Below, one piece after another: positions 11,107 through 20,320 of a stretch of DNA of 64,000 nucleotides. The notes under the pieces were generated by a model that made no database searches, was not told the DNA's origin, and saw only the letters and a program-made list of their open reading frames with translations. A program made the position numbers and the translations under genes. The stretch is taken from NCBI GenBank assembly GCA_017311185.1, contig JAESUZ010001271.1, forward strand, positions 496,001 to 560,000, in the 5' to 3' direction. Source of the DNA: Proteles cristata cristata. Lineage: Eukaryota > Chordata > Mammalia > Carnivora > Hyaenidae. The first letter of the stretch is position 1; each line of letters begins with the position of its first letter.

Positions 11107-13120
11107 GTTTGAGTGATGTATTCAAACGAAAGTTTTTCAAACTAATTTGGAAACAACATGTAGGATGGATAGGAGGTTGTGGGAAGAGGAGAAGAGAAAA
11201 ATAAAGGAGGCTGAAAACAAAGATTTAGATAGGAGATCCTTAAATAGTTCTGCCAGTGAAGGAGGAAGAACCACGTGGCTGCCTTGTTGATGTCCGTATA
11301 CCCAGAGATCCACTTAGAGAACACACTTAATATATACTGTTTGGAGAAATGCACAGATGGATGAAAGAAAGGCAGGAGGGAGGGGAGAAAACTTGATGGA
11401 TTTTTGTCACTTGACTGAGTGAAGTAAAGAAAAAACACATGACCCAACCTTAGAGTTTAGCTTTAGCCATGTAGTTTTAGATAACGAAGAAGCGTTTACA
11501 AGAAAGCATTTAGCAGCAGTTAAAACGATGAGCTGCTAGATCTGCAGGAAGAGCAGAATGGAGACAGAATGGCAAGAATCCATCTACTCCTTCCGAGATC
11601 AGCCACCAAGAGTTTAGCAGTCCTAACCAGCTTCTCACAGATAATTGGTAGAAATTTATATTTATCTTAGGATAGGCATGTGGCTTTGTAAACCTTCAAG
11701 AGAAAGTTGTAAAGACAGTCTGGCGCTGTGTCTAGCAGGTTGCCAGCTTTATTAAAGGTAACCTTATTAACACAACAATCATTGACCTCAGAGATTCCAC
11801 CCCCAGGTCATGACTTCCATCAACTACAGAGAGACACATCAGTGCACCATTCTCTTATTTCCAAACAGATGATTGCTTCTGGAAAACTATAATACACACT
11901 AAATGAACAGTAGAAAATACTAGTTTCACTTTTTCCCTCACTGGATATCTCTTAAGCAGTGTGTAGGAAACTGGTTTTAAAAAGTGGGCTTATAAATGTT
12001 CCATTTTCACTTGCAAAGTTACCCTGGAACACTTCTCTGATCATGCCCATTTCCAGCAATTATCGTTTTAAATTATGTCTTGGCAACTAAAAGCCTCCAG
12101 GAGCACAGAAAACATCACATAACAATCTCACGGTGTGACACACTTTGTATGAACTGCATCGAAGGTAAAGGATTGCAGTAAATAAAGTGGCTTTTCTCTT
12201 TAGCAAACTTACTCAGCAACACACACATCTATCTACAGAAACTCGTAGGCAGTTGCACATATCCTGATGTATGCTGGCCTTTCTTGAAACATATGCTTAG
12301 CCAAGGAATCTAGAAAAAGATCTCTCTGTGTTTTATAAGCATCATTATCAGAGCAATGGCATGCAAGGAATGAAAAATATCTCCACTAGGGATTTATGTT
12401 TGTTAAGAACTCAGAAAACACAGAATCTGCACCTGCTACAAGATAATATTGGGCTTGCAAAGCAAAATAAAGATTTCAACACAAAGCTAAAGATATTTAC
12501 ACCGGTCGGGAGATTTACTGAACTGAGTCATGAAAGAATGAAAACCAAATAACTTCTTATAAAGCACCCAAAGTCCGGAATATTAAGACACTAGTAGACA
12601 AAAAGAATTTAGATTTGTGTCTGAAAACAATAGAAAAGATACTATAGATCTGATTTCAAAGGAAGGAAGGGTGGAACAGGGCCTGCCAGTTATTAACATT
12701 CATTCTGCCCTCATACACATCTTACACTCTTTTCTATTTTTAATTGCTGCAGAAAAGGCCTCAGATTCTATACTCTGGTAGTTCTGTTATGAATAACATT
12801 GAGATCCTCAAGGATGGCAATAAGAACCTAAAATGATTTTCTAGGCCTTTATCTACAGCATGTTACATATGAGATGGATCATGCTGTCCCCAAATAATAA
12901 CATGACCCTTTCCACCTCCACTCTGCAACTGAGGGCCCACCTGTCAGCTTTATGACTTGAGAATGAAATGTACAGCAAGCCTCAAAGCTGCCGGCTGAAG
13001 CTCATAGAAGGTCCCTGTGCGTAGTCCTGCTTCAGAGCTCTCATCGTTTACAATATTAATGCCTTGAATTTAAATAGTAGATTTCCTCCAAAGAACACAG
13101 AATGTTCTCACATATATGAG
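11105..13120. other. Unassigned sequence, ~2 kb
   Basis: No gene, RNA or confident repeat is visible. The plus-strand frame at 12328-12552 has no recognisable domain. A weak LTR-like stretch near 12880-13050 could not be assigned. Confidence 0.4.
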
Positions 13121-13121
13121 A

Positions 13122-13142
13122 TACATATATATATATATATAT
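13122..13142 (+). repeat. (TA)n microsatellite
   Basis: A short ACATATATATATATATATAT run. Confidence 0.85.
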
Positions 13143-13149
13143 CACTGTA

Positions 13150-13245
13150 TTCAGCCTTACTAATTCCCTACAAACAAAGGAAGGTAAGGATTTGTTGATT
13201 CCATTTTAGATGGGAGAACTAAGACACAGTAAGTTAATAGGAAAC
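13150..13245 (-). repeat. Weak MIR-like fragment, minus strand
   Basis: CCATTTTAGATGGGAGAACT followed by AAGACACAGTAAGTTAATAG resembles the complement of the MIR centre. Short and diverged. Confidence 0.4.
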
Positions 13246-13561
13246 CAAAATGATGCCAGAGCACGCATGATCTTTCAGCCTAGATTTTTAAATCAAAATC
13301 CTGTCTTCTATGGGCTAATTTATAATTATGCAAAACTTATCTCCTGCAGGTGGTAGCTTTTTCTTGGTTGTTAGGAAAAGCCTAAAGAATTTAAAGTAAT
13401 TCCTGACTGCAAGTTTGAATACAAATCATCTCCATTGAGATATAACAAGCCCAGTATTTACAACATTGTCGTTCCAATGTCACATTTTCTCCTGTAAGAA
13501 ATAATATTTGTCTATGTAATGATTATGTAAATCTAGTTGCTATCTTGTATCTAGTGACTTT

Positions 13562-13772
13562 CAGGATTTTTTTAATGTTTATTTTTGGGGGAGAGAGGAA
13601 GAGAGAGAGAGAGAGCATGAGTAGGGAAGGGGCAGATAGAAGGGGGGTCAGAGGGTCTGAAGTAGGCTCTGTGCTGATAGCAGAGAGCCCAATGTGGGGC
13701 TTGAACCCATGAACTGTGAGATCGTGACCTGAACCAGTCAGACGCTTAACCAACTGAACCACTCAGGCACCC
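13562..13772 (-). mobile_element. CAN-SINE, minus strand
   Basis: Poly-T, AATGTTTATTTTTGGGGGAG, a GA tract, GGGGCTTGAACCCATGAACT, GAGATCGTGACCTGA and CTTAACCAACTGAACCACTC in order. The flanks carry GTGACTTTCAG and GTGACTTCAG, an imperfect TSD. An open minus-strand frame over it is a SINE artefact. Confidence 0.93.
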
Positions 13773-14033
13773 TGTGACTTCAGTTTTTAGTTTTCCTGTT
13801 TTTATGACTAAGGAATCAACTTAGAGTGGGAGATCTCATATCTTCAACCCTGAGCAAATTCTTAAGAGCAAACAATAGAGTCATATTAATTGTTAATGTG
13901 CTATTCCACAGGTCAGAAAATACTTCTCAGACAGGATTACTAAAGAACCAAAGCTCTCTATAGATAGGCATGAAGGTGTCCAAATGGAAACAAAAAGGGG
14001 AACAAGAGGTGTTGTGGAGATAAGGGAATAGGG

Positions 14034-14138
14034 AGGGAGCCTGGCAGCTCAGTCCAGAGAACATGCAACTCTTGATCCTGAGGCTGAGTGTTCAAGCCCC
14101 ATGTTGGATGTAGAGTGTACTTTAAGAGTATAAAAACA
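14034..14138 (+). mobile_element. Short SINE of a different carnivore subtype
   Basis: About 105 bp: GCCTGGCAGCTCAG, an unusual CATGCAACTCTTGATCCTGA, then TGTTCAAGCCCCATGTTGGA and TAGAGTGTACTTTAAGAGTA. It lacks the CT tract of the main CAN-SINE and ends in a TACTTTAA-type tail, as short carnivore tRNA-derived SINEs do. Flanking GAATAGGG at 14026-14033 and 14139-14146 is a plausible 8-bp TSD. Confidence 0.7.
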
Positions 14139-14186
14139 GAATAGGGCCTATGGTTTTAACAGCAAGCATTAGAAGAGAGAGAAGGG

Positions 14187-14410
14187 GGGCGCCTGGGTGG
14201 CTCAGTCAGTTAAGCGTCCGACTTCGGCTCAGGTCATGATCTCACAGCTTGTGGATTCGAGCCCCATGTCAGGCTCTGTGCCAACAGCTAGCTCAGAGCC
14301 TGGAGCCTGTTTCAGATTCTGTGTCTCCCTTTCTTTCTGACCCTCCCCTGTTCACGCTGTCTCTCTCTCTCTCAGAAATAAATAAAACATTTTAAAATTT
14401 TTAAACAAAA
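14187..14410 (+). mobile_element. CAN-SINE with 16-bp TSD, CTTCGGCTCAGG subtype
   Basis: Full-length: GGCGCCTGGGTGGCTCAG, CCGACTTCGGCTCAGGTCAT, GGATTCGAGCCCCATG, a CT tract, CTCAGAAATAAATAAAACA. TSD AGAAGAGAGAGAAGGG at 14171-14186 and 14411-14426 is perfect. It carries the common CTTCGGCTCAGG head with a CTCAGAAATAAATAAA tail close to that of the CTTTCGCTTAGG group, so it may be an intermediate. Confidence 0.97.
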
Positions 14411-14589
14411 AGAAGAGAGAGAAGGGACAGAAGTTTATGATGTGACATATGACATGAACAGGACGTATTGCATAGTAGAACAGACAGGAAAAAATTATTT
14501 TAGAAGAAGAGGCTGTGACCAACGTGTTTCAGATCCAAATAGATCCTTTATAGAAAAACTCTGACAAAGACTCATTTAGTTTGTGGTTA

Positions 14590-14795
14590 CTGCGATGGGC
14601 ACTTTCCACAGATTACCTTGTTTAAGGTCATCGGGCACCTCTCGATTAGATGCTATTTTTCTCAGTTTATAACTGAGAAATTAAGTTAAGAGATGATACC
14701 TGATTTACCACAGGTACCACAACGGTTACTTGATATAGTCACAATAAGAGCCTAGAGTTATCTACCTCCAAAGCTTGCTCTTAACCACTCTGCCA
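14590..14795 (-). repeat. MIR fragment, minus strand
   Basis: ACTGAGAAATTAAGTTAAG, an AGAGCCTAGAGTTATCTACC unit and GCTTGCTCTTAACCACTCTG match the complement of the MIR body, normally ending near GTGCTCTTAACCACTA. Confidence 0.65.
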
Positions 14796-15374
14796 CGCTG
14801 ACTAATTTTGAGGGGAAAATAAAAAAGATTAAGCCTTTGAGAAACACTAACAAGGACTTTTTCTCAAGGATTTTATCTCTCACACCAGTTCTTCTAATGC
14901 TTCTCTTTTTCTCTTGAACTAAAATACTCCCCGATTTACTAAGGAAGGGCTGGGTCACAAATACATTCACATATTATACCTATTACTCATGTCTCACAGG
15001 AACCTGAAGGGCAACTCTGTCTATGTAATTGTGAGCAGAGGCGTAATTAAGAATTTCTAGAACCTGAATGAGCTCCAAGATTTATATTCCACCCCAGCCC
15101 ACTTTTCTTTATACCAATTATAGAACCGAATATCATTGTATACACACACATACCAAACACCAGTAAGTCAAGTACGTTCACAGATACCAATCATGTGCAG
15201 ATCTGTGAGGTGGGAACTGGCGAGCTCTGGGCCCTCCTCGGTGTCACCCCTGCTGGATTCAACTGTCCCTACTCATCACTAGTATCATTTTGCCATCAGT
15301 AGAGAGAAAAAGCATATTCACATCATTTCCCAACTGGCCAATGGAATAACTAGTTGCTATTAAAAATTACCTCC
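14796..15374. other. Unassigned sequence
   Basis: No gene or recognised repeat. The minus-strand frame at 14758-14970 has no domain. Confidence 0.4.
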
Positions 15375-15595
15375 AGGGGCGCCTGGGTGGCTTAGTCGGT
15401 TAAGCGTCCGACTTTCGCTTAGGTCATGATCTCGTGGTTCGTGGGTTCGGGCCCCGCGTCGGGCTCTGTGCTGACTGCCAGCTCGGAGCCTGGAGCCTGT
15501 TTCAGATTCTGTATCCCCCTCTCTCTCTGACCCTCCCCTGATCACGCTGTCTCTCTCTCTCTCTCTCCTACAAATAAATAAAAATATTTTAAAAA
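15375..15595 (+). mobile_element. Young CAN-SINE, CTTTCGCTTAGG subtype
   Basis: The A-box-like TGGCTTAGTCGG is at 15388-15399 and the B-box-like GGTTCGGGCC at 15444-15453, so the internal RNA polymerase III promoter layout is still visible. The diagnostic CTTTCGCTTAGG, the CTGACTGCCAGCTC block and a CCTACAAATAAATAAA tail group it with the copies at 6449, 9991 and 62100. TSD AAAAATTACCTCC lies at 15362-15374 and 15596-15608. Confidence 0.97.
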
Positions 15596-15748
15596 AAAAA
15601 TTACCTCCGTTAGTAAAATCTCTAAATTGTTCAGCACACAGAGCCAATTACAGCCTTGCTTTCTTCCTTGCTTTCTCTCCCCTCTTCTCTTTTCACACCC
15701 CACCCAAATATGTGAGATTACTTTCTAATCCATAACGACACCATGTTC

Positions 15749-16468
15749 CTTTTTTTTTTTTTTTACAAATAGTTTATTGTCAAATTAGTTTCCACATAAC
15801 ACCCAGTGCTCATCCCCACAAGTGCCCTCCTCCATGCCCATCCCTCCTCCCCCCCACATCCATCAGTCCTCAGGTTTTGTCAGCATTCAAGAGTCTCTCA
15901 TGGTTTGCCTCTCTCCCTTTCCCCCACCATTTCCGCCCTTCTTCTCCCCCTTGGTCCTCTGTTAAGTTCCTCCTAATCCTCCTATACGTGCACACATATG
16001 ATATTTATCCTTCTCTGCCTGACTTATTTCGCTCAGCATAACACCCTCAAGGTCCATCCATGTTGCTACACATGGCCAGATTTCATTGTTTCTCATTGCC
16101 ATGTAGTATTCCATGGTATAGATAAACCACATCTTCTTGATCCATTCATCTGTTGATGGACACTTAGGCTCTTTCTATGATTTGGCTATTGTTGAGAGTG
16201 CTGCTATGAACATTGGGGTACATGTGCTCCTATGCATCAACATTTCTGTATCCCTTGGGTAAATTCATAGCAGTGCTATTGCTGGGTCCTAGGGGAGTTC
16301 TATTGTTAGTTTCCTGAGGAACCTCCACACTGTTTTCCAGAGGGGCTGCACCAGTTTACATTCCCACCAACAGTGTAGGAGGGTGCCCGTTTCTCCACAT
16401 CCTCACCAGCATCTAGAGTTCTCTGATTTGCTCATTTTAGCCACTCTGACTGGCGTGAGGAACTAACT
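15749..16468 (-). mobile_element. 5'-truncated LINE-1, minus strand, with TSD
   Basis: The plus strand opens with poly-T and TAGTTTATTGTCAAATTAG, the complement of the short-type felid L1 3' end, and continues through the ORF2 C-terminal coding region (GGTCCATCCATGTTGCTAC, TTGATGGACACTTAGGCTC, CATTCCCACCAACAGTGTAG). The flanks repeat ACACCATGTTC at 15738-15748 and 16469-16479. About 720 bp, truncated by incomplete reverse transcription; no coding potential. Confidence 0.95.
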
Positions 16469-16581
16469 ACACCATGTTCTTTCATGAATCTGGGACCTTA
16501 AAAAACCTGTTCTCTTTTCCTAGGTGCCTTTTTCTCCCTGAGCTAGCTGTCAAACTGCTCATCATCCTTCAAGATTCAGCT

Positions 16582-16777
16582 TGGGGAGCATGGGTGTCTG
16601 ACTCTTGATTTCAGCTCACGTCATGGTCTCACCATTCATGGGATCAAGCCCCGTGTTGGGTTCTGTGTTGACAGCATAGAGCCTGCTTGGGATTCTCTGT
16701 CTCCCTTTCTCTCTGCCCCTCCCCCAATCACACATACTCTTTCCCCCTCTCAAAATAAATAAATAAACATTGAAAAA
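16582..16777 (+). mobile_element. CAN-SINE lacking its A-box region
   Basis: GGGGAGCATGGGTGTCTGAC joins the head directly to the segment after the A box, so TGGCTCAGTCGGTTAAG is absent. TTTCAGCTCACGTCATGGTC, GGGATCAAGCCCCGTG, a CT tract and CAAAATAAATAAATAAACA follow. TSD AAGATTCAGCT at 16571-16581 and 16778-16788 is perfect. The loss of half the promoter probably makes it inactive as a source. Confidence 0.92.
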
Positions 16778-17165
16778 AAGATTCAGCTGAAAAATCAAAA
16801 AATCCTCCTCTATTTTCTGTACTGCCTTCCCTCTTCTCTGCTTTCCTGCAACTGGGAATGCCTCTGTTCTAGTTCCCGTGATATCACACATGGGAGTTAT
16901 TCACATCTCTGTCTTCCCAGTAAATGTGTGAATCCCATCAACCAGAGTCCAACACGTAGTAAATAATAGGTTGTGGCTGGAAGGCCCATGAATGAATGGA
17001 GTGAGCATAAGAGGCTAGGCTTTTCCTCCAATGCTTTACAGTTTTAGTTCTGACTTGTGAAAGCTTATGCATGTATTTTGGTATTACTGAAAGAATCATT
17101 CCCCATGAACTCAAAGGAAAGCTGTAAACATTGGTATTTATCCAAGAGAAAAAAAATTCTCCTTG

Positions 17166-17322
17166 GACGATGGGCATTAAGGAGGGTACTTCTTCTGATG
17201 AGCACTGAGTGTTGTATGTAAGTGACGATGCACTAAATTCTACTCCTGAGACCAATATACAACTATGTGCTACCTGACTAGAATTTAAATAAAAATTTGG
17301 AGGAAAAAAAGAAAGAAAAACG
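17166..17322 (+). mobile_element. LINE-1 3' end (long-type tail), plus strand
   Basis: The ~157-bp fragment contains GATGAGCACTGAGTGTTGTA, TGTAAGTGACGATGCACTAA and ACTCCTGAGACCAATATACA, the long variant of the felid L1 3' end. It ends in A-rich GGAAAAAAAGAAAGAAAAA. TTCTCCTTG at 17157-17165 and 17323-17331 is a 9-bp TSD. Confidence 0.85.
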
Positions 17323-17429
17323 TTCTCCTTGAGGTTAGGGGGATTATAAATGAATGGCTGAGCTCACAAGACCACAAAGAGGTGGAAGAATAGGAAGGAA
17401 GTGACTAAGAAGGGCAGCAACTAACTGGT

Positions 17430-17700
17430 TAGCTAGTGTCACCACACATACCAACGCTGGCTCTGATTTACATGAAGTGGCTTCAGCCCTAGGAGCAGCC
17501 TTGATTCCTTGGCTGGCTCTCCTCTTAGGTGACAGTGCTCAGCTCTCTGGCCCTGGACGGGAGTAGTGAGACCTTCTCCTGCTGAGTCATCTGCCGCAGT
17601 TCTCTCTGGCATCATTCTCTCTTGAGAATGTATTTCCTCTTCCTCTTCATCAACATTGTTTTTCTTGATGAATTCTGCAGCTCTTACCATTACAGTGTGT
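17430..17700 (-). other. Unassigned GC-richer patch with an acidic open frame
   Basis: The minus strand holds an 83-codon frame (17439-17690) with a run of five glutamates at residues 16-20 and a mixed, not low-complexity, remainder. I recognise no family. It is more GC-rich than its surroundings. It could be an unrecognised LTR or DNA-transposon piece, an exon, or chance; no splice or promoter evidence supports a gene. Confidence 0.25.
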
Positions 17701-18221
17701 AAGTACCCTTTGCCTTCAGAAATTACATACTGTGCTTCATGAACATTTTGTCTAAAATATTTTCATGGTGCATTCTCTGATATAGCCTCAAAAAATTATC
17801 TTAAGAATAAAGAAAGGGGTAAAAAAAATAAAAGGAAAGGAAATACACTCTTAAGAGGAAGATCGTTTGAGGTGTAAGCTATTAAGCTATCTGTGTTCAT
17901 TGACTTTATATTTATGATTAAGACTTCATCATATTATATAAGCAGAATTTACAAGGGGGAAACAGAGTAATAAAGAAATCTTATTAAGGGTATTTCAGTG
18001 ATCCATCAGCCAACCAAGCAGTGCCTAGCACTCTACTGTGTGAACATAACAAACTCAAATAACGGAAATTTCCTCACTTCTAGTTGTTCATAATCTACAG
18101 GAAACACTCTAATTATACCGCAAAGTGATAAAAGAGAATGGAGATAATCTATGTAATGGGTATAAGTCTCATTTCACAAATGTATAAACACAAGAAATAT
18201 ATTTTTTCTATAATTATGCTT
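17701..18221. other. Unassigned sequence
   Basis: AT-rich, no gene or recognised repeat. Confidence 0.4.
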
Positions 18222-18429
18222 TTTTAAAAATGTTTTATTTCTGAGAGAGAAAGAGAGAGAAACAGCATGAGCAGGGGAGGGTCAGAGAGAGAGTGAGACA
18301 CAGAATCTGAAACAGGCTCCTGGCTCTGAACTGTCTGTCAGCACAGAGCCCGACGTGGGGCTCAAACCCATGTGATCATGACCTGAGCCTAAGTCAGATG
18401 CTTAACCAACTGAGCCACCCAGGTGCCCC
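18222..18429 (-). mobile_element. CAN-SINE, minus strand, with 10-bp TSD
   Basis: Poly-T, TTTTATTTCTGAGAGAG, GGCTCCTGGCTCTGAACTG, GGGGCTCAAACCCATGTGAT, CTTAACCAACTGAGCCACCC and AGGTGCCCC. AATTATGCTT repeats at 18212-18221 and 18430-18439. About 10 bases around the B box are missing (CCCATGTGATCATG), so the copy carries a small internal deletion. Confidence 0.93.
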
Positions 18430-18769
18430 AATTATGCTTAATTATTTTGTACACCAAGACCCCATCTTCCAAGCCAGTGGAAAATTTGACCTTGGTAATT
18501 CTTAATTATTTATCCCCAATCCTCTTACCTGGGTCTTTGCAAGCAGGGATGACGAGGAAGTGGAGCACATGCCTCTGGGTATTGCTCATAGTTCACCCTG
18601 TCCACAGGACTCCTGGGACTCAGGGGTGCTTGCCAACCTCTGTGTCCTGCAAGAGACACAAGACATTTTTACAGGGCTTCAGGTGGCTCTCTCTGCCTAA
18701 GTTCCTCAGGCAACCAGTGTGGTGGCTTCCCTGTAGAGAGGCAGAATCATGAATTTTTCAAGAAGGCTA
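18430..18769. other. Unassigned sequence with an open frame starting in the SINE
   Basis: A 109-codon plus-strand frame begins inside the SINE at 18423 and runs to 18752. It has no recognised domain and its start lies in repeat DNA, so it is not called as a gene. Confidence 0.35.
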
Positions 18770-18995
18770 ACTTTGGCATCACTTAAATCCATATCCTGGG
18801 CATGTCATATCTCTGCGACCTCAGACAAAAGTTTTTCAATTTCCTGACCTTCAGATTTTCACCTGTAAAGTAAGGATATGTACATTACATACCTCATAGA
18901 GTTGCGAGGGCAAAATGAGATTACTTAACGTAAAGTGCTTAGCACAGTGCCTGGTACATGGTGTTCAGTAATAGTTGGCTGCTGTCATTATCAGT
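18770..18995 (+). repeat. MIR, nearly complete, plus strand
   Basis: TGGCATCACTTAAATCCATA, CTGCGACCTCAGACAAAAGT, TTCACCTGTAAAGTAAGG, TACCTCATAGAGTTGCGAGG, GTAAAGTGCTTAGCACAGTG and CCTGGTACATGGTGTTCAGT follow the MIR consensus in order. This is the best-preserved MIR in the window. Confidence 0.88.
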
Positions 18996-19094
18996 GCTAT
19001 CATGGTTGTTATTAACAGGACGGACAGCATCATGCTCAAGGCACTATTAGAAAGAGTACAGTGTCCCCTCTGCTGAGGACCTCCAGATCTCTTT

Positions 19095-19520
19095 CTCTTT
19101 GAATTGAATTACTGGACAAAACTACTGTTCCTCTATAGTAGAATTATGCACTCACACCCTTACCACAGCTTTGTGGAGATGAGGCTAAATGAGCTTCTCT
19201 ACCTCTTAACACCGGGCTAGGCTGTATGTCTTCCTTTGACCCATGGCTCAAGCATAAGCTTGGATGGACTCATGCACTTGAGTAGCCCTTTGAGCTCTGG
19301 GGATTTGCCATGAAAAGAATATGCATCAGTGGCGCTCTAGCCTACGCTCCCAAATGAGGTATCTTTAGCAGCCCTGAACTCAACAAGTACCCTGTAGCTC
19401 AGAGCCCAGTATCTGGAGTCCAGCCATGCCCAACTGAGACCCCTGAGAATAAAAAAGTGTTGTTCTATGGCCGCCGTTGAATTTTAGGGTAGTTATTTTA
19501 TAGGGTACTCTGGATTCTGA
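19095..19520 (+). mobile_element. MLT1-type (MaLR) LTR, plus strand
   Basis: The 3' end matches the MLT1 form: CCCAACTGAGACCCCTGAG, AGTGTTGTTCTATGGCCGCC (normally TTGTTGTTTTAAGCCGCTG) and TTGAATTTTAGGGTAGTTAT. Upstream TTTGACCCATGGCTCAAGC fits the LTR body. The 5' boundary is not clear. Confidence 0.6.
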
Positions 19521-19972
19521 AACGTGATTGCCTCCTCTTCACACTGATGCCTCTGCTACTGACAGTTGCTACAAGAGGCAAGACCTCTGTTACTTTCAAA
19601 GGTAGAAAAAAGTCCTACATTCCTGGATGAAATACTTGAGGAAGCCTGTTACTTTGTTCCTAGGGAAAGAACAGAAGAGAATCAACTCATTGTTCGGGGT
19701 AGGGGGAGGGAACCTCAACTCATGAAAAAAACTCCAAAGTAAATGTTTCAGAATGGCAAATTAACGTTTAATAATGTAAATTGGGGCATTTTTTAGAAGA
19801 GTTTTATAGCTGCTGCTTAGAAAATATTTCTTTTCACAAAATGGATTTGAGGTATACTGTAAGTATCCATGACTCTCTGTATGCAAAATTGTCGGTCTCA
19901 TCTGTGGGTATTTGAAATGTAAAGTGAGGATCGAGAGGATGGTAAGAGGTCTTACACCCAGTTCTTTTCAAG
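19521..19972. other. Unassigned sequence
   Basis: No gene or recognised repeat. Confidence 0.4.
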
Positions 19973-20085
19973 TTTTTAAATTTATTTTGAGAGAGAGAGA
20001 GAAAGGATGAGTGGGGGAGGGTCAGAGAGAAAGTTGAGAGGGACAGAATCTCAAGCAGGCTCTGCACTGCCAGCACAGACTTGCA
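19973..20085 (-). mobile_element. Partial CAN-SINE, minus strand (head missing)
   Basis: Tail and CT/GA portions only: TTTTTAAATTTATTTTGAG, a GA tract, GAATCTCAAGCAGGCTCTGC, CAGCACAGAC; then the element stops. The tRNA-like head is gone. A second SINE was inserted a few bases further on. Confidence 0.85.
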
Positions 20086-20097
20086 GGCCCAATTCTA

Positions 20098-20304
20098 AAA
20101 AAAAAAAATTAATGTTTGTTTATTTTTAAGAAAGAGAGAATGTGAGTGAGGGAGGGGATGAGAGAGAGACACAGAATTCGAAGCAGGCCCCAGGCTCTGA
20201 GCTGTCAGCACAGAGCCTGACAAAGGACTCGAACTCATGAACCACGAGATCATGACGTGAGCCAAAGTCGGACACTTAGCTGATTGAGCCACCCAGGTGC
20301 CCCT
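20098..20304 (-). mobile_element. CAN-SINE next to a truncated SINE, minus strand
   Basis: Full-length reverse copy: poly-T side AATGTTTGTTTATTTTTAAG, GA tract, CCCCAGGCTCTGAGCTGTCA, GGACTCGAACTCATGAACCA, GTGAGCCAAAGTCGGACACT and CCACCCAGGTGCCCC. GGCCCAATTCTA repeats at 20086-20097 and 20309-20320, with TAAT between the SINE head and the second copy. Confidence 0.93.
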
Positions 20305-20320
20305 AATGGGCCCAATTCTA

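Noticed and set aside
15388..15453. A and B boxes as a tRNA gene
   Set aside because: The boxes belong to a CAN-SINE with CT tract, A tail and TSD. No tRNA cloverleaf or 3' end is present.
18423..18752. 109-codon plus-strand frame
   Set aside because: Its start lies in the SINE at 18222-18429 and the rest has no domain. Not called as a gene.
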